From: Siccibacter colletis
Lineage (GTDB): Bacteria; Pseudomonadota; Gammaproteobacteria; Enterobacterales; Enterobacteriaceae
DNA: 64,000 nucleotides
Assembly: GCF_000696575.1 (NCBI RefSeq)
Contig: NZ_JMSQ01000001.1
Location: 1-64,000, forward strand
Direction: 5' to 3'
Made by a program: the position numbers and the translations under genes. Numbering within the stretch: the stretch's first letter is position 1; every line of letters starts with the position of its first letter. This document shows, piece after piece, positions 1 through 9,341 of the stretch. The notes under the pieces were generated by a model. The model searched no databases, was not told the DNA's origin, and saw only the letters and a list, made by a program, of their open reading frames with translations.

Positions 1-50
1 TAGGCCTGCCGCCAGCGTTCAATCTGAGCCATGATCAAACTCTTCAATTT
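1..50 (-). rRNA. rrsH: 16S ribosomal RNA, 5' end only
   Basis: The reverse complement of the first 50 bases matches the conserved start of enterobacterial 16S rRNA, beginning AAATTGAAGAGTTTGATC at position 50 and running off the left edge. The universal 27F region is intact. Adjacency to gmhB matches the E. coli rrnH position, so the symbol is by synteny. Only about 3% of the gene is present. Confidence 0.97.
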
Positions 51-226
51 AAAGTTTGATGCTCAAAGAATTAAACTTCGTAATGAATTACGTGTTCACT
101 CTTGAGACTTGATAATGCTTTTTCGTCTTGCGACGTGAAAGATATCAGTGCCCCGAGTGCCCACACAGATTGTCTGATAAATTGTTAAAGAGCAGTGCGA
201 CGCGGCCTGCAGCCTGCTGTCGCGAG
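51..226 (-). other. rRNA operon leader (pre-16S 5' leader)
   Basis: This is the transcribed leader between rrn P2 and the 16S 5' end. It holds boxA and the AT-rich sequence that normally pairs with the far side of 16S to make the RNase III stem. Together with the promoters it fills the gene-free stretch from 51 to 404. The short open frame at 128-313 on the plus strand lies wholly in this leader and promoter region and is not a gene. Confidence 0.85.
183..194 (-). promoter_or_regulatory. rrn boxA antitermination site
   Basis: The minus strand reads TGCTCTTTAACA, the boxA core of E. coli rrn leaders. It is bound in RNA form by NusB-NusE to load the antitermination complex. It lies downstream of P2 and upstream of 16S, as expected. 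Confidence 0.92.
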
Positions 227-233
227 GTGGCGT

Positions 234-261
234 ATATTACGCTTTCCTCTTTCAGAGTCAA
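234..261 (-). promoter_or_regulatory. rrn P2 promoter
   Basis: On the minus strand there is a -35 TTGACT (256-261), a 16 bp spacer and a -10 TAATAT (234-239). It is followed by the GC-rich discriminator region typical of rRNA promoters. It sits about 100 bp downstream of P1, the usual tandem arrangement. Confidence 0.9.
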
Positions 262-333
262 GCTCTATTTGAGCTTTTCTCTTCAGACCCGACGCTGCGA
301 AGTGATTCGTTAGCGCCGTGTCGATGGAGGCGC

Positions 334-385
334 ATTATAGGGAGCCTGAGAGAGATGGCAAGCGGTAATATGAAAAAAAATGACG
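334..385 (-). promoter_or_regulatory. rrn P1 promoter with UP-like element
   Basis: On the minus strand there is a -35 TTGCCA (356-361), a 16 bp spacer and a perfect -10 TATAAT (334-339) followed by GCGCCTCC, the GC-rich discriminator of stringently controlled rrn P1. Upstream (362-385) is an A/T-rich tract with an eight-base T run, a good candidate UP element. Fis sites would lie further up, inside the end of gmhB, and were not assigned. Confidence 0.92.
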
Positions 386-404
386 ACCGCTCGCCTTTTG
401 ACCG

Positions 405-977
405 TTACGCCTGTTTTTCCCGCGTTTTGATGGCCTGAGGCAGTTCTGCAAGGCTATTCAGCACCCAGTCAGCCGCTTTTTCCGCTTCTTCTGTTACCGG
501 TTTACCGGTACGCACCAGCACGCGCGTTCCTACCTGGGCGGCGGCGGCGGCCTGCATATCTTCTGCTTTATCACCCACCATATAAGAAGCGCTCATATCT
601 ATATGAAGATAGTCACGCGCTGAGATCAGCATGCCCGGCTGCGGTTTACGGCAGTCACAGCTCTGGCGAAACGCCTCTACCGCCGCTTCCGGATGGTGCG
701 GACAATAATAGATACCGTCCAGATCGACGCCGCGATCCGCCAGCGACCAGTCCATCCATTCGGTCAGGGTTTCAAACTGGTCTTCAGTAAACAGCCCACG
801 AGCGATACCTGACTGGTTAGTTACCAGCACAAGCGCGTAGCCCATCGCCTTCAGCTCACGCAACGCATCGATAACGCCATCGATAAACTCAAACTGGTCG
901 ATTTCATGAACATAACCGTGATCGACATTAATAGTGCCATCGCGGTCGAGAAAAATAGCCGGGACTTGATTCGCCAC
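405..977 (-). CDS. gmhB: D-glycero-beta-D-manno-heptose-1,7-bisphosphate 7-phosphatase
   Basis: This HAD-family phosphatase removes the 7-phosphate from heptose bisphosphate in ADP-heptose synthesis for the LPS inner core. It is cytosolic and 190 aa long (E. coli about 191). The HAD motif [11 protein letters not shown] is at the N-terminus, [10 protein letters not shown] follows, and a Cys/His zinc loop (CPHHP...CDCRKP) lies mid-protein, as in GmhB. A longer frame exists upstream. I chose the GTG at 977 because AGGAG sits 7 bases before it and the protein then starts VANQVPAIF, matching the family. It is oriented toward the rRNA operon and divergent from metN. Confidence 0.96.
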   Translation of the reverse strand: MANQVPAIFLDRDGTINVDHGYVHEIDQFEFIDGVIDALRELKAMGYALVLVTNQSGIARGLFTEDQFETLTEWMDWSLADRGVDLDGIYYCPHHPEAAVEAFRQSCDCRKPQPGMLISARDYLHIDMSASYMVGDKAEDMQAAAAAQVGTRVLVRTGKPVTEEAEKAADWVLNSLAELPQAIKTREKQA

Positions 978-1063
978 CAGAGTACTCCTGAGATAAGTTA
1001 TGCCGCCTAGTATCGCATGTTTCCCTTTGAGAGAAAGTGTCATTGCGTCGCCCGCATTGATTT

Positions 1064-1079
1064 AGACGTCTGGATGCCT
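1064..1079. promoter_or_regulatory. MetJ operator (tandem met boxes)
   Basis: Bases 1064-1071 are AGACGTCT, an exact match to the 8 bp met-box consensus. The adjoining GGATGCCT (1072-1079) matches 5 of 8. MetJ with S-adenosylmethionine binds tandem boxes, so this should repress metNIQ, as known in E. coli. A possible -10 TATAAA lies downstream at 1121-1126, without a good -35. Confidence 0.85.
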
Positions 1080-1164
1080 TACCATCCGTTGCAATAACGG
1101 CGTTTGTCCGTGTCTGGCAGTATAAAATGCCACCCTTTACTCGTTTACGATAATTATTAGCCTG

Positions 1165-2199
1165 ATGATAAAACTTTCGAATATCACCAAAGTGTTCCAG
1201 CAGGGCAATCGCGTGGTGAACGCGCTGAACAATGTCAGCCTGCACGTTCCTGCCGGGCAAATTTACGGCGTGATTGGTGCCTCCGGTGCCGGTAAAAGCA
1301 CGCTGATTCGCTGCGTTAACTTGCTGGAACGCCCCACGCAGGGCACGGTACTGGTCGGTGGCCAGGATCTGACTGCGCTCTCTGAATCGCAGCTCACTCA
1401 GGCTCGTCGCCAGATTGGCATGATCTTCCAGCACTTCAATTTACTCTCATCCCGTACCGTGTTTGGTAACGTCGCCCTGCCGCTGGAGCTGGATAACACG
1501 CCGCGCGAAGAGATCGAACGTCGGGTCAACGAACTGCTGGAGCTGGTTGGGCTTTCCGACAAGCGTGACGCCTGGGCCGCTAACCTTTCCGGTGGACAGA
1601 AACAGCGCGTTGCCATTGCCCGCGCGTTGGCCAGTAACCCAAAAGTGCTGCTGTGCGATGAAGCCACCAGCGCCCTCGACCCGGCCACCACGCGCTCCAT
1701 TCTGGAGCTGTTAAAGGATATAAACCGCCGCCTTGGGCTGACGATCCTGCTGATTACCCATGAGATGGATGTCGTGAAGCGCATCTGCGACTGCGTGGCA
1801 GTGATCAGCAACGGCGAACTGATTGAGCAGGATACGGTGAGCGAAGTGTTCTCTCATCCGAAAACGCCGCTGGCGCAACAGTTTATTCAGTCCACGCTGC
1901 ATCTCGACGTACCCGAAGATTACTCGGTTCGCCTGCGCCCTGCGCCGGAAACCGCGGAAAGCGTACCGCTGCTGCGTCTGGAATTTACCGGTCAGTCGGT
2001 GGATGCTCCGCTGCTTTCGGAAACCGCACGTCGTTTCAACGTTAATAACAACATTATCAGCGCGCAGATGGATTACGCCGGCGGCGTGAAGTTCGGCATT
2101 ATGCTCGCTGAAATGCACGGCTCGCAGCAGGATACAAAAGCCGCGGTCGCTTATCTCCAGGAACATCATGTGAAAGTCGAGGTGTTAGGTTATGTCTGA
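1165..2199 (+). CDS. metN: Methionine ABC transporter ATP-binding protein MetN
   Basis: This is the ATPase of the high-affinity D/L-methionine importer MetNIQ, on the cytoplasmic face of the inner membrane. It is 344 aa, the family length. Walker [10 protein letters not shown] is at residues 38-46, the signature LSGGQ at 141-145 and Walker B VLLCDE at 161-166. A C-terminal regulatory NIL domain of about 80 residues binds methionine and inhibits transport when internal methionine is high. It is the first gene of metNIQ, overlaps metI by 8 bases, and sits behind a MetJ operator. Confidence 0.98.
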   Translation: MIKLSNITKVFQQGNRVVNALNNVSLHVPAGQIYGVIGASGAGKSTLIRCVNLLERPTQGTVLVGGQDLTALSESQLTQARRQIGMIFQHFNLLSSRTVFGNVALPLELDNTPREEIERRVNELLELVGLSDKRDAWAANLSGGQKQRVAIARALASNPKVLLCDEATSALDPATTRSILELLKDINRRLGLTILLITHEMDVVKRICDCVAVISNGELIEQDTVSEVFSHPKTPLAQQFIQSTLHLDVPEDYSVRLRPAPETAESVPLLRLEFTGQSVDAPLLSETARRFNVNNNIISAQMDYAGGVKFGIMLAEMHGSQQDTKAAVAYLQEHHVKVEVLGYV

Positions 2200-2845
2200 A
2201 GCAATGATGTGGTTACTGGTTAAAGGCGTCTGGGAGACGCTGGCGATGACCTTTGTCTCCGGCTTCTTCGGTTTTGTCATTGGTCTGCCGGTTGGCGTGC
2301 TGCTCTATATTTCCCGTCCGGGGCAGATTAGTGAAAACGCGAAGCTTTACCGTGCTATCTCTGCGCTGGTGAATATCTTCCGTTCAATTCCCTTCATTAT
2401 CCTGCTGGTGTGGATGATCCCCTTCACCCGCGTGATTGTCGGCACGTCAATCGGTCTGCAGGCCGCGATCGTTCCACTTACCGTCGGCGCTGCACCTTTT
2501 ATTGCGCGTATGGTGGAAAATGCTCTGCTGGAAATTCCGGCTGGCCTGATCGAAGCCTCACGGGCGATGGGCGCAACGCCGCTGCAAATTATTCGTAAGA
2601 TCCTGCTGCCGGAGGCGCTGCCGGGGCTGGTGAACGCCGCAACCATTACGCTTATCACGCTGGTTGGCTACTCGGCGATGGGCGGCGCGGTAGGTGCCGG
2701 CGGTCTCGGTCAGATTGGCTATCAGTACGGTTATATCGGCTACAACGCTACCGTAATGAATACCGTTCTGGTATTGCTGGTGGTTCTGGTTTACTTAATT
2801 CAGTTTGCAGGCGATCGTATCGTCCGTACGGTTACCCACAAATAA
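2192..2845 (+). CDS. metI: Methionine ABC transporter permease MetI
   Basis: This is the membrane channel subunit of MetNIQ: 217 aa and about five transmembrane helices, acting as a homodimer. The cytoplasmic coupling (EAA) loop reads [20 protein letters not shown] in the second half and docks on MetN. The start ATG lies inside the 3' end of metN, which suggests translational coupling. metQ follows after 42 bases with its own ribosome binding site. Confidence 0.98.
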   Translation: MSEAMMWLLVKGVWETLAMTFVSGFFGFVIGLPVGVLLYISRPGQISENAKLYRAISALVNIFRSIPFIILLVWMIPFTRVIVGTSIGLQAAIVPLTVGAAPFIARMVENALLEIPAGLIEASRAMGATPLQIIRKILLPEALPGLVNAATITLITLVGYSAMGGAVGAGGLGQIGYQYGYIGYNATVMNTVLVLLVVLVYLIQFAGDRIVRTVTHK

Positions 2846-2887
2846 GCAGTTACACACAACATCAAGATACTTGAGTAAGGAAAGATT

Positions 2888-3703
2888 ATGGCGTTCAAAT
2901 TGAAAACTCTGGCGGTGATGGGTGCGCTTATCGGCTCGCTGGCGCTGGCAGGCTGTGGTCAGGAAGAGAAAGATCCGAACCATATTAAAGTGGGCGTAAT
3001 CGTCGGTGCTGAGCAGCAGGTGGCTGAAGCGGCGCAGAAAGTTGCAAAAGAGAAATACGGTCTTGATGTTGAGCTGGTGACCTTTAACGATTACGTTCTG
3101 CCGAACGAAGCCCTGAGCAAAGGCGACATCGACCTGAACGCCTTCCAGCACAAACCGTATCTGGATCAGCAGATCAAAGATCGCGGCTACAAGCTGGTGT
3201 CAGTGGGCAACACCTTCGTTTACCCGATCGCTGGCTATTCCAAAAAGATTAAGTCACTGGAAGAGCTGCAGCCGGGTTCTCAGGTTGCGGTCCCTAACGA
3301 CCCGACCAACCTCGGTCGCTCCCTGCTGCTGCTGCAGAAAGTGGGCCTGATTAAACTGAAAGACGATATCGGCCTGCTGCCGACCGTGCTGGACGTGACC
3401 GAAAACCCGAAAAACCTGAAGATTGTTGAACTGGAAGCGCCGCAGCTGCCGCGCTCGCTGGATGATGATCAGATTGCCCTGGCCGTTATCAACACTACCT
3501 ACGCCAGCCAGATCAACCTGACCCCGGCTAAAGACGGCATCTTCGTGGAAGATAAAGACTCCCCGTATGTAAACATGCTGGTTACCCGCGAAGACAATAA
3601 AGACGCGGAAAACGTGAAGAAATTTGTACAGGCCTATCAGTCTGAAGAAGTGAACGCCGCAGCGAATAAAGTCTTCAACGGCGGCGCGGTAAAAGGCTGG
3701 TAA
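2888..3703 (+). CDS. metQ: Methionine-binding lipoprotein MetQ
   Basis: This substrate-binding lipoprotein delivers methionine to MetNI from the periplasmic side. It is 271 aa. A lipoprotein signal ends in LALAGC with the lipidated cysteine at residue 23, followed by the NlpA/MetQ family domain (HIKVGVIVGAEQQV and DLNAFQHKPYLDQQ are typical). AAGGAAAG precedes the ATG. It is the last gene of metNIQ, with an intrinsic terminator 20 bases after the stop. Confidence 0.98.
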   Translation: MAFKLKTLAVMGALIGSLALAGCGQEEKDPNHIKVGVIVGAEQQVAEAAQKVAKEKYGLDVELVTFNDYVLPNEALSKGDIDLNAFQHKPYLDQQIKDRGYKLVSVGNTFVYPIAGYSKKIKSLEELQPGSQVAVPNDPTNLGRSLLLLQKVGLIKLKDDIGLLPTVLDVTENPKNLKIVELEAPQLPRSLDDDQIALAVINTTYASQINLTPAKDGIFVEDKDSPYVNMLVTREDNKDAENVKKFVQAYQSEEVNAAANKVFNGGAVKGW

Positions 3704-3725
3704 GCCTGAGCGCAACAGTTATACC

Positions 3726-3748
3726 AAACGGGCTACGGCCCGTTTTTT
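3726..3748 (+). terminator. Intrinsic terminator of metNIQ
   Basis: An 8 bp stem AAACGGGC/GCCCGTTT with loop TACG is followed by T residues, just after metQ. Confidence 0.9.
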
Positions 3749-3970
3749 CATTTCTGGCCCGTCTCGCGGTAAATGTTGTCCACTATTCTGAACAGACAAC
3801 CTTTTAAAGTTGCTATAGGATATTGACGGTTATTTTTGACCGGGTACCTTTTTCGGGTAACAACACCTTTTTTACCCGACGCAGCGCACGCTTCCATGAC
3901 GTTATGCTGCCGCCGGTATCCATTACCTGATTCAATCATGCTTATCTTGCTTATTCATCGAGGACAAATT

Positions 3971-4375
3971 ATGCGTGCTTTACCGATCTGTTTATTAGCG
4001 CTCGCCCTGAGCGGCTGTTCCATGTTAGACAGATCCCCTGTTGAACCTGCCAAAAGCACGACAGCGCCTGCGAAAACGGAACCGACCAGACCACGTGCAT
4101 CAGCCCCTGCGCCGGTAAAAATCTACACCAATGCTGAAGACTTACTGGGCAAACCGTTCCGCGATATGGGTGAAGTCACCGGCGAGTCGTGCCAGGCCAG
4201 CAATCAGGACTCACCGCCGAATATCCCGACCGCCCGGAAACGCCTACAGATCAACGCCTCTAAAATGAAAGCGAACGCGGTTCTGCTGCACAGCTGTGAA
4301 GTGACCAGCGGCACGCCGGGTTGTTATCGTCAGGCAATTTGTATCGGTTCGGCGCTTAACGTTTCTGCGAAATGA
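3971..4375 (+). CDS. rcsF: Outer-membrane stress-sensing lipoprotein RcsF
   Basis: This lipoprotein senses envelope damage and activates the Rcs phosphorelay by binding IgaA. It is also threaded through BamA/porin complexes. It is 134 aa. The signal ends in LSGC with the lipidated Cys at 16. A Pro/Lys/Ala-rich linker spans about residues 22-50, then comes a folded domain with Cys 74, 109, 118 and 124, the four that form its two disulfides. The frame is open further upstream, but only the ATG at 3971, after GAGGACAAATT, gives the lipoprotein signal. Its stop overlaps the trmO start (ATGA). Confidence 0.97.
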   Translation: MRALPICLLALALSGCSMLDRSPVEPAKSTTAPAKTEPTRPRASAPAPVKIYTNAEDLLGKPFRDMGEVTGESCQASNQDSPPNIPTARKRLQINASKMKANAVLLHSCEVTSGTPGCYRQAICIGSALNVSAK

Positions 4376-5079
4376 CCGCATTCAGCTTTGAGCAAATCGG
4401 CGTTATCCGCTCCCCTTATAAAGAAAAATTCGCCGTCCCGCGCCAGCCAGGCCTGGTGAAAGACGGGCACGGCGAGCTCCATCTTCTCGCGCCCTACAAT
4501 CAGCCCGATGCGCTGCGCGGCCTCGAAGGCTTCAGTCATCTGTGGCTGCTGTTTGTGTTTCATCAGACGATGGAAGGCGGCTGGCGGCCTACGGTGCGCC
4601 CGCCACGGCTGGGCGGTAATGCGCGGATGGGCGTATTCGCCACGCGCTCTACCTTTCGCCCGAACCCTGTGGGTATGTCGCTGGTCGAAATCAAAGGCAT
4701 TATCTGCCAGAAAGAGCGCGTGATCCTGAAGCTGGGCAGCCTCGATCTGGTGGATGGCACGCCGATCATTGATATCAAACCCTACCTGCCATTCGCCGAA
4801 GCGCTGCCCGATGCCCGTGCCGGCTATGCGCAACACGCGCCCGAGGCCGATATGCCGGTCTTTTTCACCGCAGAGATCGCCGCCCGCCTGCAGACCCTGG
4901 AAAAACGCTATCCGCATCTTCAGCGCTTCATCCGCGATGTGCTGGCTCAGGACCCGCGCCCGGCCTACCGTAAGGGCGAAGACGCGGGCAAAACTTATGC
5001 CGTCTGGCTGCTGGATTTCAACGTGCGCTGGCGGGTAACCGAGCATGGCGCAGAAGTGTTTGCACTCGAAGCACGCTAA
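4372..5079 (+). CDS. trmO: tRNA (N6-threonylcarbamoyladenosine37-N6)-methyltransferase
   Basis: TrmO (TsaA/YaeB) uses S-adenosylmethionine to methylate t6A37 to m6t6A in the threonine tRNA that reads ACC/ACU. It is 235 aa. The N-terminal beta-barrel (TsaA/UPF0066) domain holds the hallmark block RPNPVGMSLVEI around residues 98-109, and a C-terminal subdomain follows. It is cytosolic. The ATG overlaps the rcsF stop by 4 bases (ATGA), so it is probably translationally coupled to rcsF although the functions are unrelated; E. coli has the same order. Confidence 0.96.
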   Translation: MTAFSFEQIGVIRSPYKEKFAVPRQPGLVKDGHGELHLLAPYNQPDALRGLEGFSHLWLLFVFHQTMEGGWRPTVRPPRLGGNARMGVFATRSTFRPNPVGMSLVEIKGIICQKERVILKLGSLDLVDGTPIIDIKPYLPFAEALPDARAGYAQHAPEADMPVFFTAEIAARLQTLEKRYPHLQRFIRDVLAQDPRPAYRKGEDAGKTYAVWLLDFNVRWRVTEHGAEVFALEAR

Positions 5080-5184
5080 ATTGATATCACTCTCTTTTGG
5101 CAACTCTGTCACACTGATAAACTAAACCACTTTTTTGTGTCAGGCATCACTCAGCCTGCATGTCTCAAATGGAACCGTAACAAC

Positions 5185-6903
5185 ATGCGTACTAGCCAAT
5201 ATCTGCTCTCCACCCTTAAGGAGACACCTGCCGACGCGGAAGTGATCAGCCATCAGCTGATGCTGCGCGCCGGGATGATCCGCAAGCTGGCCTCCGGGTT
5301 GTATACCTGGCTCCCGACCGGCCTGCGCGTGCTGAAAAAAGTCGAAAACATCGTGCGTGAAGAGATGAACAACGCCGGTGCGATCGAGGTGTCTATGCCG
5401 GTGGTGCAGCCAGCAGATCTGTGGCAGGAGAGCGGACGTTGGGAGCAGTACGGCCCGGAGCTGCTGCGCCTGGTCGATCGCGGCGATCGTCCGTTTGTGC
5501 TCGGTCCGACGCATGAAGAGGTGATCACTGACCTGATCCGTAACGAGCTCAGCTCCTATAAGCAGCTGCCGCTTAACTTCTTCCAGATCCAGACCAAGTT
5601 CCGTGATGAAGTGCGTCCGCGCTTTGGCGTGATGCGCTCCCGCGAGTTCCTGATGAAGGATGCCTACTCGTTCCACACCACCCAGGAATCCTTGCAGGAA
5701 ACCTACGACAACATGTACGCCGCCTACAGCAAAATCTTCTCCCGCATGGGGCTGGATTTCCGTGCGGTACAGGCAGATACCGGCTCTATCGGCGGTAGCG
5801 CATCGCACGAATTCCAGGTGCTGGCCCAGAGCGGCGAAGACGATATCGTCTTCTCTACCGGTTCCGACTATGCCGCCAACATCGAACTGGCCGAAGCCGT
5901 TGCGCCTGCTGAGCCGCGCGCCGCCGCCAGCCAGGAGATGACGCTGGTTGAGACCCCGAACGCGAAAACCATCGCCCAGCTGGTAGAGCAGTTCAACCTG
6001 CCGGTCGAAAAAACCGTGAAAACTCTGCTGGTGAAAGCGGTGGAAGGCAGCGCTTACCCGCTGGTTGCCCTGCTGGTTCGCGGCGATCACGAGCTCAACG
6101 AAGTGAAGGCGGAGAAACTGCCGCAGGTCGCAAGCCCGCTGACTTTCGCCACCGAAGAAGAGATCCGCGCCGCGGTTAACGCCGGCCCTGGTTCGCTCGG
6201 TCCGGTCAATATGCCGGTGCCGGTGGTTATCGATCGCAGCGTAGCGGTGATGAGCGACTTTGCCGCGGGCGCTAACGTCGATGGCAAACACTACTTCGGT
6301 ATTAACTGGGATCGCGATCTGGCGACCCCGGAAGTCGCCGATATCCGTAACGTAATGGTCGGCGACGTCAGCCCGGATGGTCAGGGCACGCTGCTTATCA
6401 AACGCGGTATCGAAGTGGGTCATATCTTCCAGCTTGGCACCAAATACTCTGAAGCGATGAAAGCCTCGGTACAGGGTGAAGATGGTCGCAATCAGATCCT
6501 GACCATGGGCTGCTACGGTATCGGCGTGACCCGCGTGGTGGCTGCCGCGATTGAGCAGAACAACGATGACCGCGGCATCATCTGGCCGGACGCGATTGCC
6601 CCGTTCCAGGTGGCGATCCTGCCGATGAACATGCACAAATCCTTCCGCGTGCAGGAGCTGGCCGAGAATCTTTACAACGCGCTGCGCGCTAAAGGCATTG
6701 ATGTGCTGATGGACGATCGTAAAGAGCGTCCGGGCGTGATGTTTGCTGATATGGAACTGATCGGTATTCCGCACACCGTGGTGATTGGCGACCGCAACCT
6801 CGACAGCGACGAGATTGAGTACAAACACCGTCGCAGCGGCGAGAAGAAGATGATCAAGACCGGCGACATCCTGGATTACCTGCTGGCAAACATCCCGCGT
6901 TAA
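5185..6903 (+). CDS. proS: Prolyl-tRNA synthetase (bacterial type)
   Basis: This class II synthetase charges tRNA-Pro and edits Ala-tRNA-Pro. It is 572 aa, the same as E. coli. Motif 2 ([27 protein letters not shown]) and motif 3 (GCYGIGVTR) flank a large inserted YbaK-like editing domain at about residues 225-400, and an anticodon-binding domain closes the protein. The frame extends 16 codons upstream, but the ATG at 5185 gives the family N-terminus [13 protein letters not shown]. It is a single gene ending in a strong terminator. Confidence 0.98.
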   Translation: MRTSQYLLSTLKETPADAEVISHQLMLRAGMIRKLASGLYTWLPTGLRVLKKVENIVREEMNNAGAIEVSMPVVQPADLWQESGRWEQYGPELLRLVDRGDRPFVLGPTHEEVITDLIRNELSSYKQLPLNFFQIQTKFRDEVRPRFGVMRSREFLMKDAYSFHTTQESLQETYDNMYAAYSKIFSRMGLDFRAVQADTGSIGGSASHEFQVLAQSGEDDIVFSTGSDYAANIELAEAVAPAEPRAAASQEMTLVETPNAKTIAQLVEQFNLPVEKTVKTLLVKAVEGSAYPLVALLVRGDHELNEVKAEKLPQVASPLTFATEEEIRAAVNAGPGSLGPVNMPVPVVIDRSVAVMSDFAAGANVDGKHYFGINWDRDLATPEVADIRNVMVGDVSPDGQGTLLIKRGIEVGHIFQLGTKYSEAMKASVQGEDGRNQILTMGCYGIGVTRVVAAAIEQNNDDRGIIWPDAIAPFQVAILPMNMHKSFRVQELAENLYNALRAKGIDVLMDDRKERPGVMFADMELIGIPHTVVIGDRNLDSDEIEYKHRRSGEKKMIKTGDILDYLLANIPR

Positions 6904-6920
6904 TCCCTCCCGGAAAAACA

Positions 6921-6947
6921 AAAGCCCCGCACTGGCGGGGCTTTTTT
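6921..6947 (+). terminator. proS terminator, possibly bidirectional
   Basis: The stem AAAGCCCCGC/GCGGGGCTTT with loop ACTG is followed by a T run; an A run precedes it. Convergent nlpE ends at 6965, so the hairpin may serve both strands. Confidence 0.92.
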
Positions 6948-6964
6948 ATTTACCGGCCGGAGGC

Positions 6965-7660
6965 TCAGTCATCGCAGCCTTTGCCAGCAGTAAAGGTGCC
7001 GTGCTCATCCACCACCAGCGTTTTTTCCGGCGCGCCGGTATCTTCATTGGCGTCGATGGCAAAATGCGCCTTCACGATCAGCAGTACCGGCGCACCCGCC
7101 TCACCCCGCGCCTGGGCATAGCCACGTTCAAGCTGCGCATTGTTCGTCACACCGGTGCGCTTGCCGGTCACACAGTCGGTGAATACCGCTGCATCCGCCA
7201 TATAGCGGTACATACCTTTCATCACCATCGGCGTGGCGGGTAACCCGGCATCCACGGCTTTCAGGGTGTAATCGAAATTCGATTCGATGGGGTGCCCTTC
7301 CCGGTCGAGCATTTCCAGATCGTCGCCTTTCGGGCGGAAATAGCGCTTCTCACCATCAACCCCGGTCAACACCAGCCGGTCGGCGGTGCGCGCCCAGCGG
7401 CCATACGACGCAAATGCGCTGTCAGCTTTGCCGCCCTGGTAACGCTCGTTCATCACCCAGGTACCGTCTTTTTCCAGAAATAGCGTGGTTTCGATACCGC
7501 TGCAGTCAGCGCAGGGCAGCACCCCGCGGTAGCTCTGCTGCATCGCTTTCAGCTCTCCCGCCTGCTCCTGGGCAACGGAGCGCTCGTCATTCCGGTTATT
7601 ACATCCCGGCAGCGCCGCCACGGCGCACAGGGCCGCAATCAGGATAAATCGTTTTTTCAT
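6965..7660 (-). CDS. nlpE: Envelope stress lipoprotein NlpE (CutF)
   Basis: NlpE is an outer-membrane lipoprotein that signals surface contact and lipoprotein-trafficking or disulfide defects to the Cpx system. It is 231 aa (E. coli 236). The lipobox ALPGC puts the lipidated cysteine at 20. The N-domain carries the CxxC pair CADC (50 and 53). Cysteines in FTDC and GKGCDD near the end fit the C-terminal redox disulfide. AAGGAA precedes the ATG. It is the last gene of a likely yaeQ-arfB-nlpE operon. Confidence 0.96.
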   Translation of the reverse strand: MKKRFILIAALCAVAALPGCNNRNDERSVAQEQAGELKAMQQSYRGVLPCADCSGIETTLFLEKDGTWVMNERYQGGKADSAFASYGRWARTADRLVLTGVDGEKRYFRPKGDDLEMLDREGHPIESNFDYTLKAVDAGLPATPMVMKGMYRYMADAAVFTDCVTGKRTGVTNNAQLERGYAQARGEAGAPVLLIVKAHFAIDANEDTGAPEKTLVVDEHGTFTAGKGCDD

Positions 7661-7686
7661 GGGTATTCCTTTTCATTGATTCCCTG

Positions 7687-8103
7687 TTACAGACCCCGGA
7701 CCTTGCCTCGCAGCGCCTTGGTGGCTGATTTCTGGGATTTAGCATCGAGCCGGCGCAGCTTTGAGGCGCGCGTCGGTTTTGTAGCCCTTCGACTTTTCTG
7801 CGGGGTCGTTAGTTCCGTAATCAGGTTAACCAGACGTGCGATCGCCGCTTCGCGGTTCATCTCCTGGCTGCGGTGCTCCTGAGCTTTGATGATCACCACC
7901 CCGTCGGCGGTGATCAGGTGATGCGTGGCGGCCAGCAAGCGCTCTTTATACGACTCGGGCAGGCTGGAGGCGCGAATATCGAAGCGCAGATGAATGGCGG
8001 TCGAGGTTTTATTGACGTGCTGTCCGCCCGCCCCCTGGGCGCGAATGGCGGTGATCTCCACCTCGTTATCGGGAATGGTGACGTTGCGTGACAGTTCAAT
8101 CAT
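7687..8103 (-). CDS. arfB: Alternative ribosome-rescue factor B
   Basis: ArfB (YaeJ) is a peptidyl-tRNA hydrolase that frees ribosomes stalled on mRNAs lacking a stop codon, as backup to tmRNA and ArfA. It is 138 aa (E. coli 140). The catalytic GGQ is at residues 26-28 in [13 protein letters not shown]. The C-terminal 30 or so residues are rich in Lys/Arg ([14 protein letters not shown]), the tail that enters the empty mRNA channel. Its ATG overlaps the yaeQ stop by 4 bases, indicating coupling. Confidence 0.97.
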   Translation of the reverse strand: MIELSRNVTIPDNEVEITAIRAQGAGGQHVNKTSTAIHLRFDIRASSLPESYKERLLAATHHLITADGVVIIKAQEHRSQEMNREAAIARLVNLITELTTPQKSRRATKPTRASKLRRLDAKSQKSATKALRGKVRGL

Positions 8104-8645
8104 GCGTGCTGTTGCCAGGTGGTAAAGTGAATTTCCAGGTTGTTTTCAGGGTCCGACAGCCAGATGGCGCCCTCCTGAATCGTTGCCTGCAGCGACATCG
8201 TGCGCGTCGCAAAGGCCGTCAGCTTCGCCAGCTGCTCATCATCCAGATACCAGATGCTGAGGTTGCTGTAGCTGGCAAGCTTCGTCTGGTTTTGCTGCCA
8301 CCAGATTTGCGCCGCACGACTATTATAGGCGAACAGCGCCACCTCTTTAGACTGGGTGCAGGCTTTCTTGACGCGCTTTTCATCCGGCAGACCCAGCTCA
8401 ATCCACAGATCGATACCCAGATGATCGTTGCGCAGCCAGGCTTCCGGCTCGTCTTCGGCACTGAGACCGCGAGTAAATTGCAAACGCTCATCCGCGAACT
8501 TGATCCACGCCAGCAGGCGCAGCATCAGGCGCTCTTCGGTTTCAGAAGGGTGGCGCGCTAGGGTCAGCGTGGTATCAAGATACTGGTTACGATCCATGTC
8601 GGCCACGTTGACCATTGCTTTGTAGATTGTTGCTTTTAACGCCAT
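8100..8645 (-). CDS. yaeQ: Conserved protein YaeQ (PD-(D/E)XK-like fold)
   Basis: This is a 181 aa conserved proteobacterial protein of unknown biochemical role. The family has a nuclease-like PD-(D/E)XK fold, and in E. coli it was found as a suppressor in rfaH-related haemolysin expression. The frame extends 29 codons upstream, but AGGAG lies 7 bases before the ATG at 8645 and gives the family start [10 protein letters not shown]. It is first in the yaeQ-arfB-nlpE unit and divergent from yaeP across about 200 bp. Confidence 0.94.
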   Translation of the reverse strand: MALKATIYKAMVNVADMDRNQYLDTTLTLARHPSETEERLMLRLLAWIKFADERLQFTRGLSAEDEPEAWLRNDHLGIDLWIELGLPDEKRVKKACTQSKEVALFAYNSRAAQIWWQQNQTKLASYSNLSIWYLDDEQLAKLTAFATRTMSLQATIQEGAIWLSDPENNLEIHFTTWQQHA

Positions 8646-8848
8646 CACACCACTCCTTTTCATAAGAGCGGCTATTGTAACGAATTTGCCCGTAAAGCGC
8701 TGTCGGGCTTTGACATTCTGCCCCGGTGCCACGCTGATAATGGCGCGGCGAGTATGGTATAGTCACCTTGCTAAACAGAGTTTATCCTCGTAGGCTTATC
8801 GTGCATCCCACGAAAAGTCTGTTGTCTGGGCTCTGGACAGGAGGGCAT

Positions 8849-9049
8849 GTGGAAAAATATTGTGAGTTAATACGCCAGCGTTATGCTGAGATTGCCAGCG
8901 GCGATCTGGGGTACGTCCCCGATGCGCTGGGCTGCGTATTACGGGTTCTGAATGAGGTCGTTGAGAACGACGCCATTTCAGAGGCGGTCAGGGAAAAGGC
9001 GGCGTATGCTGCCGCGAACTTACTGGTGAGCGATTATGTCAATGAATGA
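8849..9049 (+). CDS. yaeP: UPF0253 family small protein YaeP
   Basis: This 66 aa acidic cytosolic protein is conserved in Enterobacterales, with no function I can assign. The start is GTG at 8849, preceded by GGAGGG; the product begins (V)[14 protein letters not shown] and ends LLVSDYVNE as in E. coli. It overlaps rof by 14 bases in another frame, so the two are translated from one message. A link to Rho control through rof is an inference from position only. Confidence 0.93.
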   Translation: MEKYCELIRQRYAEIASGDLGYVPDALGCVLRVLNEVVENDAISEAVREKAAYAAANLLVSDYVNE

Positions 9050-9296
9050 TGCCTATCAACCCATCAATTGCGATGACTATGACAATCTCGAACTCGCCTG
9101 CCAGCATCATTTATTACTGACGCTGGAGCTTAAAAGCGGTGAGGTTCTGAAGGCGAAGGCCAGCGATCTGGTGTCACGTAAAAATGTGGAATACCTGATT
9201 GTTGAAGACGCGGGTGCCACACGCGAGCTGCGCCTCGATAAGATCGCCAGCTTCAGCCATCCTGAAATTGGTACCGTCGTGGTGAGCGAATCCTGA
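9036..9296 (+). CDS. rof: Rho-binding antiterminator Rof (YaeO)
   Basis: Rof binds hexameric Rho next to its primary RNA site and inhibits Rho-dependent termination. It is 86 aa, full length, with an Sm-like fold. The acidic N-terminal stretch around [14 protein letters not shown] is the Rho-contacting region known for this family. It overlaps yaeP by 14 bases and ends just before an intrinsic terminator. Confidence 0.96.
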   Translation: MSMNDAYQPINCDDYDNLELACQHHLLLTLELKSGEVLKAKASDLVSRKNVEYLIVEDAGATRELRLDKIASFSHPEIGTVVVSES

Positions 9297-9317
9297 TCCC
9301 CCTCCGGTTTACAACGT

Positions 9318-9341
9318 GGGCAGCCTGAGCTGCCCTTTTTT
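9318..9341 (+). terminator. yaeP-rof terminator
   Basis: A perfect 7 bp stem GGGCAGC/GCTGCCC with loop CTGA is followed by TTTTTT. The T run touches the stop codon of convergent tilS (9340-9342). Confidence 0.93.

Noticed and set aside
128-313. 61-codon frame across the rrn promoters
   Set aside because: It overlaps boxA and P2 on the opposite strand, and its composition is that of promoter DNA.
5140-6921. 593-codon open frame antisense to the whole of proS
   Set aside because: It mirrors proS codon by codon, has no recognisable domain or ribosome binding site, and arises because a strongly biased GC-rich gene leaves few stops on the opposite strand.
8701-8763. TTGACA-like promoter for yaeP
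   Set aside because: TTGACA at 8710-8715 is 19-20 bases from the nearest TGATAA/GATAAT, outside the normal spacing. The real promoter could not be placed.
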